From Oscillospiraceae bacterium (GTDB lineage Bacteria; Bacillota; Clostridia; Oscillospirales; Oscillospiraceae): DNA of 40,051 bases. The DNA lies in contig SVKY01000016.1 in NCBI GenBank assembly GCA_015068235.1, forward strand, positions 1-40,051, read 5' to 3'. Numbering within the stretch: position 1 is the first letter of the stretch; each line of letters opens with the position of its first letter. The notes under the pieces were generated by a model. The model was not told the DNA's origin, searched no databases, and saw only the letters and a program-made list of their open reading frames with translations. A program made the position numbers and the translations under genes. Of this stretch, positions 14,973-23,750 are shown piece after piece.

Positions 14973-15752
14973 ATGCCGGACATCACCGCGCAAGGCGCAG
15001 ACGCTCTGCAAATCAATCAGCCCGTCTGTATCCATACACTTCAGATCACCGACTGCTGTCTTGACAAGGATTGTATCGAGGATCTCCGTGTGTACCTCAC
15101 CGAGCAGTCCCAAGCTGCCCTGCAATCTGCCACCAGCACAAAGGTGCGCTCCGCCGAGCTTCTGTTTGTCGATGTTTCCGTAGAAGCACTTGCCTATAAA
15201 AGAGGCTACTACGCTGTCGATCTGACCTTTTACTACCGCATTGTCGGTGAAGCGCTGCAAGGCGCAATGCGCCCGATTTCGATCATCGGCTTGAGCGTTT
15301 TTACCAAACGTACCGTCCTCTACGGCGGCAAAAACAAAGCAAAGGTATTCAGCAGCAATGACAGCTGCGAAAATATTTCGGAGTTAAATCTGCCTGAAGC
15401 CATCGCAGAAGCCTTAGACCCTATGGTATTATCCAGCAAGGTTTTGGAGGTCGGCGAATGCCGCTGCTGTGAAACACAGCTTCCCGAAATTCCTACCTGC
15501 ATCGCCTCCGCTTTCGGAGAAGCGCTCGTTACCACCGGTGAGGCAAGACGACTCTATGTCAGCATCGGACAGTTTTCGACCGTCCGCTTGGAACGAGATA
15601 CCCAACTCTCCGTCACCGCAGGTGAATATTGCGCACCCACTCGGGAATGCTGCGATGATGAGGGCTGCGAGGAGGATCCGTGCGAGCTGTTCAGCCGCAT
15701 TGATTTCCCGATGCAGGCATTTTTCCCCGAAGGGAACTGCTCGTGTAGCTGA
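14973..15752 (+). CDS. Cys-rich clostridial protein of unknown function
   Basis: A 259-residue protein with 16 cysteines and no signal peptide or membrane segment. The N-terminus has CIHTLQITDCCLDKDC; the middle is β-rich (AELLFVDVSVEALAYKRGYY, YRIVGEAL). The C-terminus is acidic with clustered Cys (RECCDDEGCEEDPCE, ending NCSCS). I recall similar proteins in many spore-forming Clostridia, always unnamed, but cannot verify this. Cys-rich, acidic composition fits a metal-binding or disulfide-linked structural protein, for example of a spore layer; that is inference. AGGAGGG lies 6 bases before the ATG. Confidence 0.75.
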   Translation: MPDITAQGADALQINQPVCIHTLQITDCCLDKDCIEDLRVYLTEQSQAALQSATSTKVRSAELLFVDVSVEALAYKRGYYAVDLTFYYRIVGEALQGAMRPISIIGLSVFTKRTVLYGGKNKAKVFSSNDSCENISELNLPEAIAEALDPMVLSSKVLEVGECRCCETQLPEIPTCIASAFGEALVTTGEARRLYVSIGQFSTVRLERDTQLSVTAGEYCAPTRECCDDEGCEEDPCELFSRIDFPMQAFFPEGNCSCS

Positions 15753-15786
15753 TCCATTTTATGCTTTCCTAAGCTGTCCAAATAAC

Positions 15787-15821
15787 AAATCTCTCGTTTT
15801 CTGCGTGAAAACGAGAGATTT
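15787..15821. terminator. Convergent terminator
   Basis: A 15-bp perfect stem, AAATCTCTCGTTTTC (15787-15801) with GAAAACGAGAGATTT (15807-15821), with a 5-nt loop. It separates the convergent Cys-rich gene and the mscS-like gene. Confidence 0.88.
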
Positions 15822-15825
15822 TTGT

Positions 15826-16623
15826 TCACGTTCCCATACGAATCTGCATCTGTGGGAACGGCATATTGATCTTGCGTGCATCAAACTCATGTTTGATATT
15901 TTCAAGCACCTCAAATCGAACCTCTGCATAATCCGCATCCGTTGTCCAAAGGCGCAATAAGTATTCTACCCCACTTTCGAGGTAGTTGTTCAAATACACT
16001 TCGATCGGCTCTTCCTGTAAACGCTTCGGATGCGCACCTGCAGCAAAAAGTGCTTCTTTTACAGCATCAATGCTGTCTTCGTAGCGAGCACTGACCGTAA
16101 TTTCCACTCTGCGTTTGCCATTATCGGAGTAGTTACAAATCCTTGCCGATGCCGCATCGCTGTTGGGAATATAAATATGCTTACCATCAAAAGTCAAAAT
16201 CTTGGTATAACTCATTGAGATCTCCTCAACCGTACCGTTATCCGAACCGATCTGCACAAAATCACCAACCTGAAAGGGATGCGTTGTGAGCAAGCTGACA
16301 CCGCCAACCACATTCGCCAAAGCATTCTGCACCGCCAGCGAAATGGCAAGCGAGACCACACTCAAAACGGCAACCAGTGAAGACACATCGATTCCCAAGC
16401 TTCCTGCGACCACTAAGATCACAAGCGCGTAGATTACGATGCGCATCACAGTTTTTAGGAAAGAAAACATCGTTCGGTTCATTTTTGACCGTTCCAGCGC
16501 CCTGTCAAATAGGCGCAGGATCATCCTCGCAACAATGATGCATATTACGAAAACAAGTGCTACCGGTATAATCTTCTTAAAGGAAACAGAAGAAAGAATC
16601 TGTTTAGTTTCTTCCCAGCTCAT
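15826..16623 (-). CDS. Small-conductance mechanosensitive channel (MscS family)
   Basis: A 265-residue protein with three membrane helices at about residues 15-38, 58-82 and 88-115. The third is the Gly/Ala-rich pore helix (VVSLAISLAVQNALANVVGG). A β domain follows (FQVGDFVQIGSDNGTVEEIS, YIPNSDAAS) and then the α/β cytoplasmic vestibule. Length and order match minimal MscS (YggB, 286 residues). It releases osmolytes under hypo-osmotic shock. Its ATG overlaps the ftsH stop (ATGA), so the two are translationally coupled. Confidence 0.92.
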   Translation of the reverse strand: MSWEETKQILSSVSFKKIIPVALVFVICIIVARMILRLFDRALERSKMNRTMFSFLKTVMRIVIYALVILVVAGSLGIDVSSLVAVLSVVSLAISLAVQNALANVVGGVSLLTTHPFQVGDFVQIGSDNGTVEEISMSYTKILTFDGKHIYIPNSDAASARICNYSDNGKRRVEITVSARYEDSIDAVKEALFAAGAHPKRLQEEPIEVYLNNYLESGVEYLLRLWTTDADYAEVRFEVLENIKHEFDARKINMPFPQMQIRMGT

Positions 16624-18497
16624 ACTTTCTCACCCTCTCCTGCATTTAGGCAGTGAGCGTCGGCATTAACATAGGCCATCAGCTCATCACCTGTAATGGT
16701 CTCCTTCTGCAAAAGATGCAGCGCAATTTCATCCAAAAGCGCTCGTTTTTCCACAAGAAGCTTTTTTGCCGCCTCATAGCAGCCGCTCAGGATCGCCTGT
16801 ACCTCCTCGTCCGCTTTCGCTGCGGTGGTCTGTGCGCAATCCATATAGCTTTGTCCGTCAAGATATTCATCACGCTGTGTTGACAGCGCCATCAAACCGA
16901 TCCGATCGCTCATGCCAAGCTGCGTAACCATGCGGCGTGCAAGCTCTGTTGCCTTTTGGATATCGTTGGCAGCGCCGCTGGTTTGGATGCCGAAAACACT
17001 TTGCTCCGCCGCTCGTCCGCCAAGCAAGGTTTGAAGCTGGATCAACAGTTCTTCCTTGGAATTGAGATATTTTTCCTCCTCCGGCATCTGCATGGTATAG
17101 CCCAATGCGCCCGAGGTATGCGGCACGATCGTAATTTTGGAAACAGGCTGTGAATGCTTACGCAACGCCGCCACAAGCGCATGACCAACCTCATGATACG
17201 CCACAATACGTTTTTCAATATCCGTTAGGACAGTCCCCTTCTTCTCCGTGCCTGCAATGACGGTCTCAAAAGAGGTTAAAAGATCCTGCTGATTGACCGT
17301 TTGTCTACCCATACGCACTGCTCGCAGAGCTGCCTCATTGACCAAATTCGCAAGATCGGCACCGACCGCACCTGCCGTTGCCTGCGCAAGCTTTCTCAAA
17401 TCGACATCCTCTGCCAAACGGATATTTCTCGTATGCACCAAAAGTGTCTGATATCTGCCCTCCAAATTCGGACGATCCACGATGATCCTACGATCAAAAC
17501 GACCTGCTCGCAGCAATGCCTTGTCCAAAATTTCAGGCCGGTTGGTCGCTGCCAAAATCACAACACCCTTAGACGAGTCAAAGCCGTCGATCTCCGCAAG
17601 CAGCTGATTGAGCGTCTGCTCACGTTCATCATTGCCGCCGAATCGACTGTCTCTGCTGCGCCCGATGGCATCGATCTCATCAATAAAAATAATTGCCGGA
17701 GCGACCTTCGCCGCCTCTTGGAACAGATCACGCACACGGCTTGCGCCGACGCCCACGAACATCTCCACAAAATCAGAGCCGGAGATCGAGAAAAACGGTA
17801 CATGCGCCTCACCTGCCACCGCCTTTGCAAGCAGTGTTTTGCCCGTACCGGGTGAGCCGACCAAAAGCGCACCCTTCGGGAGCTTCGCACCGATGGCAGT
17901 GTACTTCTTCGGATTGTGCAGAAAATCAATGATCTCGACCAAAGACTCCTTTGCCTCGTCCTGTCCTGCCACATCTCGGAAGGTCACACCGGTTTCCTTC
18001 TCCATATAAACTTTGGCTTTGCTCTTTCCGATGCTTCCAATGCTACCAAAGCCACCGCCACCGGATTTTTTCATCACCATGCGCAAAACAAAATAGAAAA
18101 ATGCGTATAACAGAATCGGCATAACGATCCACGACAGTAAAAATGAACTCGATTCATCCTCCGGTGGGATCGCCTTGAACTCTACGCCGTTTTTATGCAG
18201 TTCATCGATCGTCGGCTGAAGGTTCAATTCCGATATGCGTGTCGTGTAATACATATAGTCTTCTTCATCTTCACGCAGATGATAGGTAATAAAACCATCT
18301 GTAATTCGAACATCCTTGATCCGATCCTCGCTGACATCGTCCAAAAATGTATCATAAGAAACCTCTTTTTCTTTTGCTCCCAAGATGATCTCATACATTT
18401 GATTGCCAAGCAGCGTTATGATCAGCACAACGCCAAGCAGGATCCATAGTATCTTATTACTTTTTTTCGGCTGCCTATTTCGGTTATTGTCAGGCAC
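16620..18497 (-). CDS. ftsH: ATP-dependent zinc metalloprotease FtsH
   Basis: A 625-residue membrane AAA+ protease. Two N-terminal membrane helices (about residues 14-34 and 118-138) flank a small extracytoplasmic domain. Then come Walker A GSPGTGKT (~210), Walker [12 protein letters not shown], the second region of homology ([18 protein letters not shown]) and the zinc site HEVGH (~428; most FtsH have HEAGH). It degrades misfolded membrane proteins and short-lived regulators. I choose the GTG at 18497 (VPDNNRN) because GAGGAG lies 9 bases upstream; the ATG at 18539 has no ribosome site and overlaps the promoter -10. It is cotranscribed with the mscS-like gene. Confidence 0.95.
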   Translation of the reverse strand: MPDNNRNRQPKKSNKILWILLGVVLIITLLGNQMYEIILGAKEKEVSYDTFLDDVSEDRIKDVRITDGFITYHLREDEEDYMYYTTRISELNLQPTIDELHKNGVEFKAIPPEDESSSFLLSWIVMPILLYAFFYFVLRMVMKKSGGGGFGSIGSIGKSKAKVYMEKETGVTFRDVAGQDEAKESLVEIIDFLHNPKKYTAIGAKLPKGALLVGSPGTGKTLLAKAVAGEAHVPFFSISGSDFVEMFVGVGASRVRDLFQEAAKVAPAIIFIDEIDAIGRSRDSRFGGNDEREQTLNQLLAEIDGFDSSKGVVILAATNRPEILDKALLRAGRFDRRIIVDRPNLEGRYQTLLVHTRNIRLAEDVDLRKLAQATAGAVGADLANLVNEAALRAVRMGRQTVNQQDLLTSFETVIAGTEKKGTVLTDIEKRIVAYHEVGHALVAALRKHSQPVSKITIVPHTSGALGYTMQMPEEEKYLNSKEELLIQLQTLLGGRAAEQSVFGIQTSGAANDIQKATELARRMVTQLGMSDRIGLMALSTQRDEYLDGQSYMDCAQTTAAKADEEVQAILSGCYEAAKKLLVEKRALLDEIALHLLQKETITGDELMAYVNADAHCLNAGEGEKV

Positions 18498-18529
18498 AAA
18501 ATCACACTCCTCAATTATTTTCCAGCAGA

Positions 18530-18558
18530 ATTTTACCATAATCTGAGCCTTGGTTCAA
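18530..18558 (-). promoter_or_regulatory. ftsH promoter
   Basis: TTGAAC (18558-18553) lies 17 bases before TAAAAT (18535-18530) on the minus strand, which places the transcript start downstream of the ATG at 18539 and supports the GTG start at 18497. Confidence 0.65.
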
Positions 18559-18569
18559 TGCAGCTCACG

Positions 18570-18608
18570 AGATATTGCGTAAATTTTTTGTTAATTTGCG
18601 CAATATCT
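18570..18608. promoter_or_regulatory. 16-bp inverted repeat between ftsH and rlmB
   Basis: AGATATTGCGTAAATT (18570-18585) and AATTTGCGCAATATCT (18593-18608) are reverse complements except for one T-G pair, with a 7-base spacer. The repeat lies between the two divergent promoters and touches the rlmB -35. It may be an operator; a CIRCE or CtsR match is not seen. Confidence 0.45.
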
Positions 18609-18636
18609 TGTATTTGGGAAGAAAGTTTGTTATAAT
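18608..18636 (+). promoter_or_regulatory. rlmB promoter
   Basis: TTGTAT (18608-18613), 17 bases, then TATAAT (18631-18636). Confidence 0.7.
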
Positions 18637-18665
18637 AAAAAGAAAAATGGGAGTTTAGGCATAAT

Positions 18666-19424
18666 ATGAAAAACGAAATCGATTTAGAACGCTCCGAAGG
18701 CTTTATTGAAGGCAGAAATGCCGTAACCGAAGCCCTGCGAAGCGGACGAACCATAAATAAAGTCTATTTAGCTGACGGAGACACAGACAGATCCTTGGGC
18801 AGACTTGCTGCCATGGCGAAGGATGCCGGTGCCGTTGTCGTGCACATTGACCGCCGCAAGCTCAATGATATGAGCCCCACCGGCGCACATCAGGGTATCA
18901 TTGCCGCTGTTGCCGCACATGAATATTCCTCAGTCGAAGATATTTTGAATTATGCCGCCGAGCGAGGCGAAGCACCCTTGATCGTGATCTGCGATGAACT
19001 GAGCGATCCGCATAATTTAGGTGCGATCTTGCGAAGTGCGGAATGCGCCGGCGCTCACGGCGTGATCATTCCGAAGCGCCGCAGTGTGGGCCTAACCGCC
19101 GTTGTCGGCAAAGCCTCTGCCGGTGCTATTGAGTATATGCGAGTTGCACGTGTTTCAAACATTGCTTCCACCATCCGGGAGCTAAAGCAAAACGGTGTTT
19201 GGATCTATGGCACCGCTGCTGAAGGCGCTTCCCCCTTGTATCAGACCGATTTGACAGGTCCTGCCGCCATCGTCATCGGTAACGAGGGTGTCGGCATGAG
19301 CCGTATTGTTGCTGACAGCTGCGATTTCAAGGTCAGTATTCCCATGAAGGGGCGCATTTCATCCCTGAACGCCTCTGCCGCCGCCGCAATTTTGTTGTAC
19401 GAAGCTGTACGTCAGAGAGGATAA
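18666..19424 (+). CDS. rlmB: 23S rRNA (guanosine-2'-O-)-methyltransferase RlmB (TrmH family)
   Basis: A 252-residue SPOUT methyltransferase. The N-terminal substrate-binding domain starts EGFIEGRNAVTEALRSGRTI. The three knot motifs are SDPHNLGAILRSAECAGAHG, IVIGNEGVGMS and PMKGRISSLNASAAAAILLYE. The family makes Gm2251 in the P loop of 23S rRNA; a close paralogue acting on another RNA cannot be excluded. GGGAG lies upstream of the ATG. The following membrane-protein gene starts 5 bases after its stop, so the two are cotranscribed. Confidence 0.9.
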   Translation: MKNEIDLERSEGFIEGRNAVTEALRSGRTINKVYLADGDTDRSLGRLAAMAKDAGAVVVHIDRRKLNDMSPTGAHQGIIAAVAAHEYSSVEDILNYAAERGEAPLIVICDELSDPHNLGAILRSAECAGAHGVIIPKRRSVGLTAVVGKASAGAIEYMRVARVSNIASTIRELKQNGVWIYGTAAEGASPLYQTDLTGPAAIVIGNEGVGMSRIVADSCDFKVSIPMKGRISSLNASAAAAILLYEAVRQRG

Positions 19425-19428
19425 CGAT

Positions 19429-21471
19429 ATGAACCGACACGATCCGGAACAATTGAATATACCGGCAGTGTCGAAGGAGTATGCGCTGGAGCAGATCATT
19501 CGTGAATTTGGCACTGCGGAAATCGAACCTCCAAAATCAGAGCCTTCTACACCGACCGAAAGCGCAAAAATCGAGCTTGCAGACTCCCCTGCTGAAGAGG
19601 AACCGATCAAAACCTACACGCCTGCCAAAAAGCCGAAAAAACGTATTTCGGATGAAACCATGGTTTTTGAACCGATCCGCTCAGAGCCGATCGCACCGGA
19701 TTTAGAAGCTCCGATGAAGATCGTGACCGAAGGAAAGCTTCCATCAGCAAAACCGATCCCCACAAATGACGAGACCATCAAGCTGCCCTCACGCAGACAG
19801 AGACAACAGCGCTTGGAGGAAAAGCTTGTCGGCGAGATCAAGGATTGTGCGCCACCTTCTGCCCAGCAGGAGCTAAAAAAATGCCGTGAAGGGCTTGGAA
19901 TGCGCCATCTGAGAGTTTTCCTGCTTGCCATTCCCGTTTTATTTGGTTTGTTTTTGCTTTTCTACAATGAAATGGGTTGGACCTTCCTGCCGTTTGTCAA
20001 AAGCCTCGGAGCTGTACTTCCGCTGTTATTGCTCATTGCATCGATCCTTTTAGCATACGATGTATTCTTAAATGCGATCATCGACCTGTTTCGCTTCAAG
20101 ATCGGGTTGCACACACTGACGTCGATCGCCTGTGCTTTGGCGATGATACACGCATCCGTTTATCACACGAATGAGCCACTAACCTATTGTTCCATCGCAT
20201 CGCTGCTTTTATTTACACAGCTCAGAGCATTGCATGCACAAAATGTCGGGCAATTCCACACGCTTCGCACCGTCTGCGGCTTTGAGGCGCCGATGGGGAT
20301 CTTCGATACGCCCAAGCTGTTGGAAAATGTCGATTCTCTGCGACGCGACAGCGGCAACACTGTAGATTTTCTTGAAAACTTAGAGCGCCGTAACGTTCCG
20401 CAAAAAATTCTGCGTGTTTATGCCACCGTATTATTTTTCCTGTTGCCTGCACTGTCCTATTTTCTCTCATCTGCCAAGGCTTTACCGCTGATCGAGGTTT
20501 GGCTTTTGCTTCTGCTCGGAGCAATTCCCTGTGGCGCGGCGCTCACCTTCGTTGGTCCGTTTGCATCGATCGCCAAGCGTCTTTCGAATTACCGCGGTGC
20601 GCTTTGCGGTTGGCACGGCGCTAAGGTCTTCGGCGGAAAGCACACAATCGTTATTGATGATGAAGATCTTTTCCCGAGGAAGAATATCACCTCAAACGGT
20701 ATGAAAATTTTCGGTTCTTACAAGGCGCCTCGCATCATTGCCTATGCTTTAGCTGCCTTGAAGCTTGTAGACAGTCCATTGACCGATCTCTTCCAATCTC
20801 TGCTCGAAACGCAGTACGGAAAGCAATTCCCCGTAACGCAGCACCGCATCTACGATGACGGCGGCATCGGCGCAGAGATCGCCGGCGATATCGTTTTGGT
20901 TGGTTCTCTGTCCTTTATGCGCTCGATGGGCGTGCACATGCCGGCAGGAACCAGAGTAAGACAGGCTGTTTATGTATCCGTTGGCGGCGAGCTTGCAGGC
21001 ATCTTTGCGGTTAAGTATAAGCCCAACACCTCTACTCGTGCAGGCTTGCGTGATGTTTTGGCAAATCGCAACTTCTCCATCGTGCTTGCGACCAGAGATT
21101 TTTTGATCTCGCCAGAATTGATTGCCGCAAAGTATGAACTGCCCACCGATTCCATGCGTTTCCCCAATTATCCTGAGCGTTTGCGCCTTCATCTTCAAGC
21201 ACCGACAGAAAACGTGCGTCAAGGCGCCCTCATTGCCAAAGACACCTTCGGTGCATTTGCCGTAACAGTCGCCTCCGGTCGAACCCTGCGTTTGAGCACC
21301 ATCGTATGTTTGACGCTTGGAATTTTGGCAGGACTTCTCGGTTTTATGCTCTGTCTGCTGCTTTTGGCGTGGAACGCCGTTGCGGTCGCCTCTCCCCTGC
21401 ACATCGCTACATTCCAGCTTTTGTGGCTCATTTTGAACGCTTTCGTATCGTTCGTCATCCTCAGATTCTAA
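19429..21471 (+). CDS. Degenerate P-type-ATPase-like membrane protein
   Basis: A 680-residue protein. Residues 1-155 are an acidic, Pro-rich cytoplasmic tail. The rest follows the order of a P1B-type ATPase: a membrane pair, FKIGLHTLTSIACALAMI (as in CopA TM regions), IPCGAAL (366-372) at the CPC site, IVIDDEDLF (407-415) where active pumps have the DKTGT loop, DSPL (448-451) at the SEHP site, and GIGAEIAGDIVLVGS (479-493) at the nucleotide-site glycines. VYVSVGGELAGIFAVKY and a final membrane pair follow. The phosphorylatable Asp (D410) is kept, but KTGT, TGD and GDGxND are lost, so pumping is very unlikely. It may be a regulatory or structural relative. It is coupled to rlmB, with AGAGAGG before the ATG. 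Confidence 0.7.
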   Translation: MNRHDPEQLNIPAVSKEYALEQIIREFGTAEIEPPKSEPSTPTESAKIELADSPAEEEPIKTYTPAKKPKKRISDETMVFEPIRSEPIAPDLEAPMKIVTEGKLPSAKPIPTNDETIKLPSRRQRQQRLEEKLVGEIKDCAPPSAQQELKKCREGLGMRHLRVFLLAIPVLFGLFLLFYNEMGWTFLPFVKSLGAVLPLLLLIASILLAYDVFLNAIIDLFRFKIGLHTLTSIACALAMIHASVYHTNEPLTYCSIASLLLFTQLRALHAQNVGQFHTLRTVCGFEAPMGIFDTPKLLENVDSLRRDSGNTVDFLENLERRNVPQKILRVYATVLFFLLPALSYFLSSAKALPLIEVWLLLLLGAIPCGAALTFVGPFASIAKRLSNYRGALCGWHGAKVFGGKHTIVIDDEDLFPRKNITSNGMKIFGSYKAPRIIAYALAALKLVDSPLTDLFQSLLETQYGKQFPVTQHRIYDDGGIGAEIAGDIVLVGSLSFMRSMGVHMPAGTRVRQAVYVSVGGELAGIFAVKYKPNTSTRAGLRDVLANRNFSIVLATRDFLISPELIAAKYELPTDSMRFPNYPERLRLHLQAPTENVRQGALIAKDTFGAFAVTVASGRTLRLSTIVCLTLGILAGLLGFMLCLLLLAWNAVAVASPLHIATFQLLWLILNAFVSFVILRF

Positions 21472-21520
21472 TTTTTTGCACTTTTTTGAGAATAATTTTA
21501 TTATTTTTGATAATTCACGA

Positions 21521-21549
21521 TTGCATTATCGAATGTTATCGTGTATAAT
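21521..21549 (+). promoter_or_regulatory. Promoter of the EF-G paralogue
   Basis: TTGCAT (21521-21526), 17 bases, then a perfect TATAAT (21544-21549). Confidence 0.75.
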
Positions 21550-21560
21550 AGAACTAATTG

Positions 21561-21600
21561 CGGCAACATTTATGCTTGCCGGCAGTCAAGACCCGACTGC
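21561..21600 (+). promoter_or_regulatory. Paired hairpins in the EF-G paralogue leader
   Basis: CGGCAA/TTGCCG (21561-21566/21576-21581) is followed directly by GCAGTC/GACTGC (21582-21587/21595-21600). They lie in a ~68-base leader before the ribosome site. The stems are short and any role is unproven. Confidence 0.35.
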
Positions 21601-21623
21601 ACCAGAAAGGAGAATTTCACAAT

Positions 21624-23687
21624 ATGTACACTGCGAAGGACATCCGCAATATCGCGCTGCTCGGTCACGGCGGCGACGGCAAATCCGCTCTGTGCGAGAG
21701 CATGCTCTATTTGACCAAGGCGATCACTCGCTTGGGCAAGCGTGCCGACGGCACTACTGTTTCTGACTTCGACGAAGAAGAGAAGAAGCGCCAGTATTCC
21801 ATTAAGACCTCTGTTATTCCCGTTGAATATTCCGGCTGCAAGCTGAATGTTTTGGACAACCCCGGCTACTTCGATTTCGCTGCTGAGATCGTGCAGTCTC
21901 TGCGCGTTGCCGATGCAGGCTTGATCTGCCTGACCGCTAAGTCCGGCATCGCTGTTGGCACCGAGAAGGGTTGGAAGTCTTTGGCTGATGCTGATCTTCC
22001 CGCAATGTTCTACATTTCCAAGCTTGACGAAGAGCATGCAAACTTCTTCGGCACCTATGATGCCATTCACGATGCATTTGGCGCATCTGTTATTCCCTTC
22101 ACCTTCCCGATTCTCAACGGTGAACAGGCTATCGGTGTTGTTGACCTCATCGAGAAGAAGGCTTATGATGTAAACGGCAAGGAAATCGCTCTGCCTGCTG
22201 GCGCAGAAGAGAAGATTGAAGAATACATGATGGCTCTAAACGAGCAGGTCGCTGAGACCGACGAAGCTTTGATGGAGAAGTTCTTCATGGAAGAACCCTT
22301 CACCAAGGAAGAGCTCCTCAAGGGCATTAAGGACGGCATCAAGCAGCGTGCAATCAGCCCCGTTTTCTGCGGCTGCGCAATGAACGGCTTGGGCACTGAC
22401 CTTCTGATGAAGAACTTGGTCAAGTATGCTCCGTCTCCCCTTGATGGCAAGCCCATGATCACTGTTGACGAAGACGGCAAGGAATCCGAGCTGGCTCTCG
22501 ATCCCTCCGGCAGCCCGATGGCATTCGTTTTCAACACCATGGCTGACCAGTACGGCAAGAACTCCTACTTCAAGGTCATCTCCGGTGACATTGAGGACAC
22601 CATGACCGTTGTCAACGCTCGTACCGGCGACAACGAAAAGCTCGGCAATACCTTCTTCCCGAAGGGCAAGGACAACAACAAGACCAGTAAGGTCTGCTGT
22701 GGCGATATCGGCGTATTCACCAAGCTCGCTTCCGTCCGTACCGGCGACACCCTCGGTTTGGCAGGCAAGGTCGCTACCGTTAAGCCCATGAGCTATGCCG
22801 AGCCCTGCTACCGTATGGCAATCTATGCTAAGAACAAGGGTCAGGAAGATAAGGTCGCTGCAGGTCTTGTCAAGCTGAATGAAGAAGACGCTTCCTTCAT
22901 CTATGGCAACGATCCGGAAACCAAGGAAATGATCATCGCCGGTGTCTGCGATATGCACTTGAGCGTTATCATTGCAAAGCTGCTGTCTAAGTACAAGGTC
23001 GAAGCTGAGCTCCGTCCTGCTAAGATCGCATACCGTGAGACCATCAAGAAGAAGCACGAGCAGCACGGTCGTCATAAGAAGCAGTCCGGCGGTCACGGTC
23101 AGTTCGGTGACGTTCATATCCGTTTCGAGCCGCAGAGCGAGTCCGAAGAGATGATCTTCGCTGACGAGACCGTTGGCGGTTGCGTTCCGAAGAACTTCAT
23201 CCCGTCCGTTGAAAAGGGTCTTCGCAACTGTGTTGGCAAGGGCGTTTTGGCAGGCTACCCTGTCGTGTTCCTGAAGGCAACCTTGTTCTTCGGCTCCTAC
23301 CACGCTGTTGACTCCTCCGATATGGCATTCCAGACCGCAGCCGGCATCGCTTACAAGGAAGGCTTGCCCAATGCAGCTCCCACCCTGCTCGAGCCGATTG
23401 GCGAGCTGAAGGTCTATATCCCCGATGCAAACATGGGCGATATCATCGGCGACCTCAACAAACGCCGTGGTCGTGTCATGGGCATGAACCCCGATTCCGA
23501 GAACCGTGGCTGGCAGGTCGTTGATGCCGAAGTCCCGATGGGCGAAATGGTATCCTATGCGATCGATCTGCGTGCTATGACCCAGGGTCGTGGTTACTAC
23601 ACCTTGAAGTTCATCCGCTACGAAGAAGTTCCGCAGATGAATCAGGCTAAGATCATCGAAGAAGCCAAGAAGGCTGAAGAAGAATAA
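21624..23687 (+). CDS. fusA: Elongation factor G-like translational GTPase (EF-G2 type)
   Basis: A 687-residue five-domain EF-G relative. G1 is GHGGDGKSAL (Ser for the usual Thr), G3 DNPGY and G4 SKLD (canonical NKxD). Domain IV is intact (HKKQSGGHGQFGDVHIRFEP) and the C-terminal domain V ends in MTQGRGYYTLKF. It resembles the second EF-G lineage of Firmicutes and Thermus (EF-G-2) rather than the main str-operon EF-G, so a separate fusA is expected elsewhere. Strong codon bias suggests high expression. ATG at 21624, AAAGGAG 11 bases upstream. Whether it translocates, recycles or serves stress is unsettled for this lineage. Confidence 0.85.
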   Translation: MYTAKDIRNIALLGHGGDGKSALCESMLYLTKAITRLGKRADGTTVSDFDEEEKKRQYSIKTSVIPVEYSGCKLNVLDNPGYFDFAAEIVQSLRVADAGLICLTAKSGIAVGTEKGWKSLADADLPAMFYISKLDEEHANFFGTYDAIHDAFGASVIPFTFPILNGEQAIGVVDLIEKKAYDVNGKEIALPAGAEEKIEEYMMALNEQVAETDEALMEKFFMEEPFTKEELLKGIKDGIKQRAISPVFCGCAMNGLGTDLLMKNLVKYAPSPLDGKPMITVDEDGKESELALDPSGSPMAFVFNTMADQYGKNSYFKVISGDIEDTMTVVNARTGDNEKLGNTFFPKGKDNNKTSKVCCGDIGVFTKLASVRTGDTLGLAGKVATVKPMSYAEPCYRMAIYAKNKGQEDKVAAGLVKLNEEDASFIYGNDPETKEMIIAGVCDMHLSVIIAKLLSKYKVEAELRPAKIAYRETIKKKHEQHGRHKKQSGGHGQFGDVHIRFEPQSESEEMIFADETVGGCVPKNFIPSVEKGLRNCVGKGVLAGYPVVFLKATLFFGSYHAVDSSDMAFQTAAGIAYKEGLPNAAPTLLEPIGELKVYIPDANMGDIIGDLNKRRGRVMGMNPDSENRGWQVVDAEVPMGEMVSYAIDLRAMTQGRGYYTLKFIRYEEVPQMNQAKIIEEAKKAEEE

Positions 23688-23694
23688 AAATAGC

Positions 23695-23728
23695 TGTTGG
23701 GATCAGGGCAACCTGATCCCAACATTTA
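23695..23728 (+). terminator. Terminator after the EF-G paralogue
   Basis: A 13-bp perfect stem, TGTTGGGATCAGG (23695-23707) with CCTGATCCCAACA (23712-23724), closes a GCAA tetraloop. The T tract after it is short (TTTAT), so some read-through into proC is possible. Confidence 0.75.
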
Positions 23729-23750
23729 TATACAAGTATTGGAGGTCGTT

